Assembly: GCF_003752405.1 (NCBI RefSeq)
Contig: NZ_RKHK01000001.1
Span: 1,984,001-2,048,000 of the forward strand
Direction: 5' to 3'
Source of the DNA: Bogoriella caseilytica
Lineage (GTDB): Bacteria > Actinomycetota > Actinomycetes > Actinomycetales > Actinomycetaceae
Length of the DNA: 64,000 bases
Part shown: positions 58,932 to 64,000 of the stretch, piece by piece
Numbering within the stretch: position 1 is the first letter of the stretch
How the letters are laid out: every line of letters begins with the position of its first letter
The notes under the pieces: generated by a model
The model's database searches: none
The model's input: the letters and a program-made list of their open reading frames with translations, nothing else
Told to the model about the DNA's origin: nothing
Made by a program: the position numbers and the translations under genes

Positions 58932-61808
58932 ATGGCCCCCACGCCCGCAGCCCTAGCCCCGCTCGATCAGGTGCGAGACGCCCTGGATCCCGGGGCGTGG
59001 AGCACCACGACGGCCGATCTCGCCGGCATGGCGCACGACGCCTCGCACTACCTGCTCCGCCCGCGCGCGATCGCCACGCCCTCTACCCTCGAGGAACTGG
59101 TGGGGGCGCTCACTGCGGCGAATCGTGCCGGCCAACCCGTCGTCTTCCGTGCCGGCGGAACCTCGCTGTCCGGTCAGGCCGGCACCGACGGCGTGCTCAT
59201 CGACGTGCGCCGGCATTTCGCCGAGGTCGAGGTGCTCGACGACGGCGCCCGGGTGCGCTGCGCACCGGGCGCGGTGCTGCGCCGGGTGAATGCGCTGCTG
59301 GCGCGCTACGGTCGCAAGCTCGGGCCCGATCCGGCCAGCGAGATCGCCTGCACCGTCGGCGGGGTGGTGGCCAACAACTCCTCCGGGATGACCAGCGGCA
59401 TCGCCGCCACGGCCTATCACACGCTCGATGAGATCCGCTTCGTGCTCCCCACCGGCACTGTGGTGGACACCGGCCTGGCGGACGCCGATGCCCGCCTGCG
59501 CGCCGCCGAACCGCAGCTGCACGCCGGGCTGCTGCGCCTGCGGGACCGGATCCGTGCCACACCCACCCTGCGCGCGGTGATCGCGCATCAGTTCTCCATG
59601 AAGAACACCATGGGCTACGCCCTGAACGCCTTCCTCGACCACGACGAGCCTGCGCAGATCCTCGCCCACCTCATGGTGGGTTCGGAAGGCACGCTGGGCT
59701 ACATCGCCTCGGTGGTGCTGCGCGCCGTGCCGGTGCCCACCGAGCACGCTACCGCCCTGCTGGTGCTGCCCGACGCCGGGGCCGCCACCGATGCGTTGCC
59801 GGAGCTGCTCGGCGCTGGCGCGCGGGCGGCGGAGCTGATGGACGCGGCCGCGCTGCGTGTGGCCCAGCAGCTCACCGCCGCGCCGGCGCAGATGAAAGAC
59901 CTGCGCATCGAGCGCCACGCCGGCCTGCTCGTGGAGTTCCAGACCACCGACGCCGACCAGCTCGCCGCTCAGGTCGCCGCGGCCGCGCCGGTGGTCCAGC
60001 GCCTGGGCCTCGCCACCGAGTTCAGCGCGGAACCGGCCGCGCGAGCCGCGATGTGGACGGTGCGCAAGGGCCTGTACGCCGCGGTGGCCGGTGCGCGTCG
60101 TCCGGGCACCACCAACCTGCTCGAGGACATCGCCGTCCCACCCGCCGCGCTGACCGAGACGGTGCGCAGCCTCGCCCGCATGTTCGACCAGTACGGCTAC
60201 GACGACGCCGTGATCTTCGGTCACGCCCGCGACGCCAACCTGCACTTCATGATCACCCCCAACCTCGACGACCCCGCCGAGCTCGCCGGCTATGAGGCCT
60301 TCACCGAGGATCTGGTGGATCTGGTGCTCGGCATGGACGGCACCCTCAAGGCCGAGCACGGCACGGGCCGGATCATGTCCGCCTATGTGCGCCGCCAGTT
60401 CGGCGACGAGCTGTACGAGGTGATGCGCGAGGTCAAGCGGCTCTGCGACCCGCGCGGGATCCTCGCCCCCGGAGTGGTGCTCGACGACGATCCGCGCGCC
60501 CATGTGCGTCACCTCAAGGTGGTGCCCACCGTCGGTGGGGCGGCTGACCGCTGCGTGGACTGCGGTTTCTGCGAGCCGGCCTGCCCCTCGCGGAACACCA
60601 CCACCACGCCGCGGCGCCGGATCGCTCTGCTGCGCGAGGCCGAACTGGCCGCCGCCACCGGGGATACCGCCACCCGTGACGCGATCGAGTCCGCCTACGA
60701 CTACGACGCCGTGCAGACCTGTGCGGCCGATTCGCTGTGCGCACGGGCCTGCCCGGTGGATATCGACACCGGCTCACTGATGAAGTCTCTGCGCACCGAG
60801 GGGCATGGCGCCCTCGCCCAGCGCGGCGGCCGGGCGGTGGCCGGCGCTTGGGGGCCGGTCTCGGCCGGGGTGCGCACGGGCATGCGGGTGGCCGATGTCA
60901 TGCCCACGCCGGTGCTCTCCGGTGTCACCTCGGCCCTGCGTGCCGTGCTGCCGCACGAACTCGTGCCCGCCGTGGGGCCGGAGTTGCCCGGCGCAGGTCG
61001 CAAGCGCAGCGCCCTACCGGCGCCTGAGGCGTCCGCAACCGGGGCCACAGCCGGATCGGCCACGATCGACGCCGTCTTCTTCCCCTCCTGCACCGGCGCG
61101 ATGTTCGGCCCGGCCGCCGGGGGAGAGGGGGCCTCGGCTGCGTTCCTGGAGGTCTGTGAGCGGGCCGGACTGACTGTGGCGCTCGCTGATCGGATCGACG
61201 GGCTGTGCTGCGGCACTCCTTGGGCCTCCAAGGGATTCGCCGCCGGCCACGACGCCATGGCCGTGCGCGTCGCCGACTCTGTGCTGGCTTCCACCGACGG
61301 CGGCCGGCTGCCACTGATCAGCGACGCCGCCTCGTGCACCCACGGTCTCGCCGAACTCGGCGAGCACCTGGATCCCGCGCGGGCCGAGGCCTGGGCGGGC
61401 GTGGAGGTGCTCGACGCGGTCAGCTACGTGCGCCGCGAGGTGCTCGCCCGGCTCGACGTGACCGCACCGCTCGAGTCGCTGGCGCTGCACCCCACCTGCT
61501 CCACCGAACACCTCGGCACCGGTGGCGACCTGCAGACCGTGGCCGCAGCGGTGGCCCGGGAGGTGACGGTGCCGCCGTCCTGGGGCTGCTGCGGCTACGC
61601 CGGGGATCGCGGCATGCTGCACCCCGAGCTCACCGCCGGAGCCACAGAGGCCGAGGCCGCGGAGATCGCGCAAGCCGAGGCCGAGCACGGTGCCTTCGAG
61701 GCCTACGCCTCCTGTAACCGCACCTGCGAGATGGGGATGACCCGCGCCACCGGGCGCGAGTACGAGCACGTGCTGGAGCTGCTCGCGCGGGTGACCCGGC
61801 CGGCGTAG
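58932..61808 (+). CDS. FAD/Fe-S oxidoreductase, D-lactate or glycolate dehydrogenase type
   Basis: 958 residues. The N-terminal half is a PCMH-type FAD oxidase (VVFRAGGTSLSGQAG, GPDPASEIACTVGGVVANNS, VGSEGTLGY, DANLHFMITPN, KAEHGTGRI). The C-terminal half is GlcF-like: 4Fe-4S ligands in CVDCGFCEPACPSR and CAADSLCARACPVD, then CCG domains with FPSCTGAM, GLCCGTPW, HPTCSTEH and WGCCGYAGDRG. This is the fused quinone-dependent D-lactate dehydrogenase form found in Actinobacteria. ATG 58932 is preferred over GTG 58914 because of the leaderless arrangement. Confidence 0.88.
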   Translation: MAPTPAALAPLDQVRDALDPGAWSTTTADLAGMAHDASHYLLRPRAIATPSTLEELVGALTAANRAGQPVVFRAGGTSLSGQAGTDGVLIDVRRHFAEVEVLDDGARVRCAPGAVLRRVNALLARYGRKLGPDPASEIACTVGGVVANNSSGMTSGIAATAYHTLDEIRFVLPTGTVVDTGLADADARLRAAEPQLHAGLLRLRDRIRATPTLRAVIAHQFSMKNTMGYALNAFLDHDEPAQILAHLMVGSEGTLGYIASVVLRAVPVPTEHATALLVLPDAGAATDALPELLGAGARAAELMDAAALRVAQQLTAAPAQMKDLRIERHAGLLVEFQTTDADQLAAQVAAAAPVVQRLGLATEFSAEPAARAAMWTVRKGLYAAVAGARRPGTTNLLEDIAVPPAALTETVRSLARMFDQYGYDDAVIFGHARDANLHFMITPNLDDPAELAGYEAFTEDLVDLVLGMDGTLKAEHGTGRIMSAYVRRQFGDELYEVMREVKRLCDPRGILAPGVVLDDDPRAHVRHLKVVPTVGGAADRCVDCGFCEPACPSRNTTTTPRRRIALLREAELAAATGDTATRDAIESAYDYDAVQTCAADSLCARACPVDIDTGSLMKSLRTEGHGALAQRGGRAVAGAWGPVSAGVRTGMRVADVMPTPVLSGVTSALRAVLPHELVPAVGPELPGAGRKRSALPAPEASATGATAGSATIDAVFFPSCTGAMFGPAAGGEGASAAFLEVCERAGLTVALADRIDGLCCGTPWASKGFAAGHDAMAVRVADSVLASTDGGRLPLISDAASCTHGLAELGEHLDPARAEAWAGVEVLDAVSYVRREVLARLDVTAPLESLALHPTCSTEHLGTGGDLQTVAAAVAREVTVPPSWGCCGYAGDRGMLHPELTAGATEAEAAEIAQAEAEHGAFEAYASCNRTCEMGMTRATGREYEHVLELLARVTRPA

Positions 61809-61840
61809 GCGGGTCCTCGCCCGCACCCTTGGCAGAACAC

Positions 61841-61870
61841 TTGACACACGTTCGAGCACGTCCCTACTGT
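61841..61870 (+). promoter_or_regulatory. Promoter of the isomerase operon
   Basis: TTGACA (61841-61846), an 18-nt spacer and TACTGT (61865-61870). A perfect -35 is unusual in this GC-rich sequence and suggests a strong, regulated promoter. Confidence 0.7.
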
Positions 61871-61872
61871 TC

Positions 61873-61906
61873 CTGTATTCCAAAGTGGATCCAGAAAGGG
61901 ATACAG
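61873..61906. promoter_or_regulatory. Inverted repeat, probable GntR operator
   Basis: CTGTATTCC and GGGATACAG form 9-bp arms (8 of 9 paired) right behind the -10 and before the start at 61911, with a TGGATCCA palindrome between them. A GntR regulator is encoded two genes downstream. Confidence 0.6.
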
Positions 61907-61910
61907 CGCA

Positions 61911-62873
61911 ATGAAGCTCCGCCACTCGATCATGGTCGGGATCCTCGACCGCTACGCCGACCGATTCACGGAGTTCCAGCCTGCCGTTCCGCTGGAGCGA
62001 CGCATGGAGCAGGCTGCCGGCATCCCCGGTGCCGACGGTGTCGAGCTGGTCTACCCCGCAGACCTCGGCGATGTGGAGCGTGCACGCACGCTGGTGCAGG
62101 CCTCCGGCCTGGATGTCTCGGCAGTGAATCTGAACATCAAGACCGATGAGCGCTGGCGCGAGGGCTCCTTCACCAACCCGGACCCGGCGATCCGCCGCGA
62201 AGCAGTGACGTGGCTGCAGACCGCGATGGATCTCAGCGCCGACCTCGGAGCCAACATGGTGACGGTCTGCCCGCTGATGGACGGGTGGGATTACAGCTTT
62301 CAGGTCGACTACGTCAATCAGTGGAACTGGCTCGCAGAGAGCATGCACGCCGGGGCCAGCCACCGATCCGACGTGCGAGTGAGTATCGAGTACAAGGCCT
62401 TCGAGTCCCGCACCAAGATCACCGTCCCGGACATCGGCACCACCCTGCACCTCTGTGATCGCGTGGGCCTGGACAACCTCGGGGTCACGATGGACGTCGG
62501 CCACGCACTCATCGCCCAAGAAACCCCGGCGATGAGTGCGGCGATGGCGCAGGCCGCCGGGCGGATGTTCTATGTGCATTTCAATGACAACAACCGTGGC
62601 TGGGACTGGGACATCGTCCCGGGCGCGGTGAATCTCTGGGAGATGGTGGAGACCCTCTTCTACCTGGAACGCATGGGGTGGGAGGGATGGCTGGCCTACG
62701 ACGTGTTCACCAAGCACGGCGATCCGGTCCAGGCCTTCACTTCCACGATCGAGGTCATGGACTCCCTGGTCGCGTTGCTGGACCGTTTGAGCCGCGAGAA
62801 GCTGCAGGAACTGATCGACGATGTCGAGCCGGCCGAGGCCACCGCCTATCTGATCAAGGCGCTGGTCCGCTGA
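61911..62873 (+). CDS. Sugar phosphate isomerase/epimerase (xylose-isomerase-like TIM barrel)
   Basis: 320 residues of the AP-endonuclease-2 superfamily: DGVELVYPADLGD, VSAVNLNIKTDERW, SADLGANMVTVCPL, SIEYKAFESRTKI (metal Glu), LGVTMDVGHALIA (Asp/His ligands), YVHFNDNNRGWDWDIVPG (His/Asp). It probably isomerises a ketose or its phosphate with a divalent metal. First gene of a new sugar operon; overlaps the next by 1 nt. Confidence 0.82.
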   Translation: MKLRHSIMVGILDRYADRFTEFQPAVPLERRMEQAAGIPGADGVELVYPADLGDVERARTLVQASGLDVSAVNLNIKTDERWREGSFTNPDPAIRREAVTWLQTAMDLSADLGANMVTVCPLMDGWDYSFQVDYVNQWNWLAESMHAGASHRSDVRVSIEYKAFESRTKITVPDIGTTLHLCDRVGLDNLGVTMDVGHALIAQETPAMSAAMAQAAGRMFYVHFNDNNRGWDWDIVPGAVNLWEMVETLFYLERMGWEGWLAYDVFTKHGDPVQAFTSTIEVMDSLVALLDRLSREKLQELIDDVEPAEATAYLIKALVR

Positions 62874-63724
62874 TGCGTCTTGGACTCGGCAGTTACGCCT
62901 TCCGATGGGCCATGGGCATCGGCACGCCGTCGCCCGCGGCCCTCGGGAGCGTCCCGGATCTGATCCGGGAGACGGCCGACCTCGGATGTGAGGTGCTGCA
63001 ACTGGCGGATCTCGACGCGCTCGAGTCTGCCTCGGCCGCCGAGCTCACCGACCTGCGTGCGCACGCAGCGAGCGCCGGGGTAGCCCTCCAGACGGGCTTG
63101 ACCGGTGCCACCGTCGAGCGCCTGACCGATCACCTGCGGATTGCCACGAGCCTGGGCGCCGATCTGGCCCGGGTCGTCCTGCATGGGCGCGGGATCGAGG
63201 ACGAGCGCGAAGCAGCCAGGGCGCTCACGCGGCTCGCACCCGACTATGAAGCGGCGGGCGTGACCTTGGCGATCGAGAACCATTTCCTGACCTCCAGCGC
63301 CAGCTTGGTGGAACTGGTCGCAGAGATCGATAGCCGCGCGGTGGGTCTGACCGTGGATGTGGCGAACTCGATCGCCTGCCAGGAATGGCCGGACCAGACG
63401 ATTGCCGCGCTGGCGCCCTTCGTGCGCTGCCTGCATCTCAAGGACTACCGGATCGAGCCGAGCCCTGACGGAGTGGGGGCGGCCGTGATCGGTGCACCGC
63501 TGGCCCAGGGCTGGAGCGACATCGCGGCGATCGTCGAGGAGATCGCTCCGCATGCACCGGAGGGCATGGCCGTGATCCTCGAGCAGTGGTCACCGGCCGG
63601 CTCCTCACTGCAGGACGCCATCACCACCGAGACGCGCTGGCGCCGCGAGTCGGCGATGACGGCTCGTTCCCACCCTGCCCTGAACCCGCTCTGGTCCACC
63701 GGAGGTACCCGTGCCGCAGTCTGA
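62873..63724 (+). CDS. Sugar phosphate isomerase/epimerase family protein
   Basis: 283 residues, start ATG 62873 inside the stop of the previous gene (TGATG). TIM barrel with MRLGLGSYAFRW, VTLAIENHFLTSS (metal Glu), VGLTVDVANSIACQE, FVRCLHLKDYRIEP (His ligand) and VILEQWSPAG. Members of this group handle inositol, ketose or 3-keto sugars. Different substrate from its neighbour is likely, as the two share little sequence. Confidence 0.78.
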   Translation: MRLGLGSYAFRWAMGIGTPSPAALGSVPDLIRETADLGCEVLQLADLDALESASAAELTDLRAHAASAGVALQTGLTGATVERLTDHLRIATSLGADLARVVLHGRGIEDEREAARALTRLAPDYEAAGVTLAIENHFLTSSASLVELVAEIDSRAVGLTVDVANSIACQEWPDQTIAALAPFVRCLHLKDYRIEPSPDGVGAAVIGAPLAQGWSDIAAIVEEIAPHAPEGMAVILEQWSPAGSSLQDAITTETRWRRESAMTARSHPALNPLWSTGGTRAAV

Positions 63725-64000
63725 CTCTTCACCCGTGGCGGAACAGTGCTACGCCCGGTTGCGCGATGCGATCCTGCAGGGGGCGTACTCCCCGGGGGAG
63801 CGGCTGACCAGCGTCCGGCTCGCCAGCGATCTTGGCGTCTCCCGGACGCCGATACGTGCAGCCTTGCAACGACTGAAGGCTGATGGCCTCGTCGACAGCG
63901 ACGACAATCGCGCGGCCTGGGTGCGGCCGCTGACCGTGGACGAGGTCGAACAGGCCTACGAGATCGCAGGAGCGCTGGAGGGCATGCTGGTCAAGCGCCT
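63711..64000 (+). CDS. GntR-family transcriptional regulator (3' truncated by window)
   Basis: GTG start at 63711 behind GGAGG, overlapping the isomerase end by 14 nt. The winged-helix part is complete: YARLRDAILQGAYSPGERLT, LASDLGVSRTPIRAALQRL and ADGLVDSDDNRAAWVRPLT, then the start of an FCD-type effector domain (VEQAYEIAGALEGMLVKR). Probably controls the operon at 61911 through the inverted repeat in its promoter. Confidence 0.85.
   Translation, partial: MPQSDSSPVAEQCYARLRDAILQGAYSPGERLTSVRLASDLGVSRTPIRAALQRLKADGLVDSDDNRAAWVRPLTVDEVEQAYEIAGALEGMLVKR

Overview
The window is high-GC DNA whose gene content points to an actinobacterium, probably of the order Micrococcales. It has a fcl-moeA/glp-sepX/glpR-tRNA-Ala neighbourhood, LPXTG/LAXTG sorting signals, an IdeR/DtxR-type iron box, a SoxR without SoxS, and many GTG starts with 1-4 nt gene overlaps. 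The taxonomic placement is inference from gene content only.

Layout. 1-5808: chromosomal backbone with the end of a penicillin-acylase gene, 5-formyltetrahydrofolate cyclo-ligase, a MoeA/Glp protein, an OmpA-domain lipoprotein, a SepX/GlpR-like membrane protein and tRNA-Ala(CGC). 5809-11573: accessory patch directly behind the tRNA. It holds an IS481-family remnant cut by the end of an IS3-family element, a possible pPIWI-associated nuclease gene, a frameshifted restriction/helicase fragment next to a run of 11 G, an XRE regulator with an amber codon, an intact ImmA/IrrE + DUF4411 pair, and an HTH fragment. 11574-17766: a flavin monooxygenase, a flavodoxin, and a four-gene partner-switch operon (GAF-PP2C phosphatase, cellulose-synthase-like glycosyltransferase, STAS protein, RsbW-like kinase).

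17833-28646: ten-gene leftward siderophore operon behind one IdeR/DtxR box. It has five substrate-binding lipoproteins but one permease pair and one ATPase, plus a siderophore-interacting protein and a second one fused to a methyltransferase-like domain. 28817-32288: SoxR with a divergent DsbA-like / quinone-reductase / MFS operon. 32482-32661: HxlR regulator remnant.

32659-58862: the centrepiece, a glycan-utilisation locus. Two tandem, nearly identical secreted glycoside-hydrolase-like proteins carry different sortase signals and are flanked by two CE7-type esterases, one of which lacks its serine nucleophile. Further on come a GH38 alpha-mannosidase, a Gfo/Idh/MocA oxidoreductase, a class I aldolase, a fused PfkB-kinase/phosphomannose isomerase, a LacI regulator, a sugar ABC transporter (two permeases and a lipoprotein), a GH2 beta-mannosidase, a cytoplasmic paralogue of the tandem proteins and an (alpha/alpha)6 glycosidase. 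A shared palindrome (AAACAACGTTGTTT type) sits at three promoters of this locus, and only half of it survives before the second tandem gene. I infer a LacI-controlled system that opens and deacetylates a mannose-containing glycan at the cell wall, imports the oligosaccharides, and degrades them inside to fructose phosphate and triose phosphates.

58932-64000: a D-lactate/glycolate-type FAD/Fe-S dehydrogenase with an apparently leaderless start, then the beginning of another sugar operon (two TIM-barrel isomerase/epimerase-like proteins and a GntR regulator cut by the window end).
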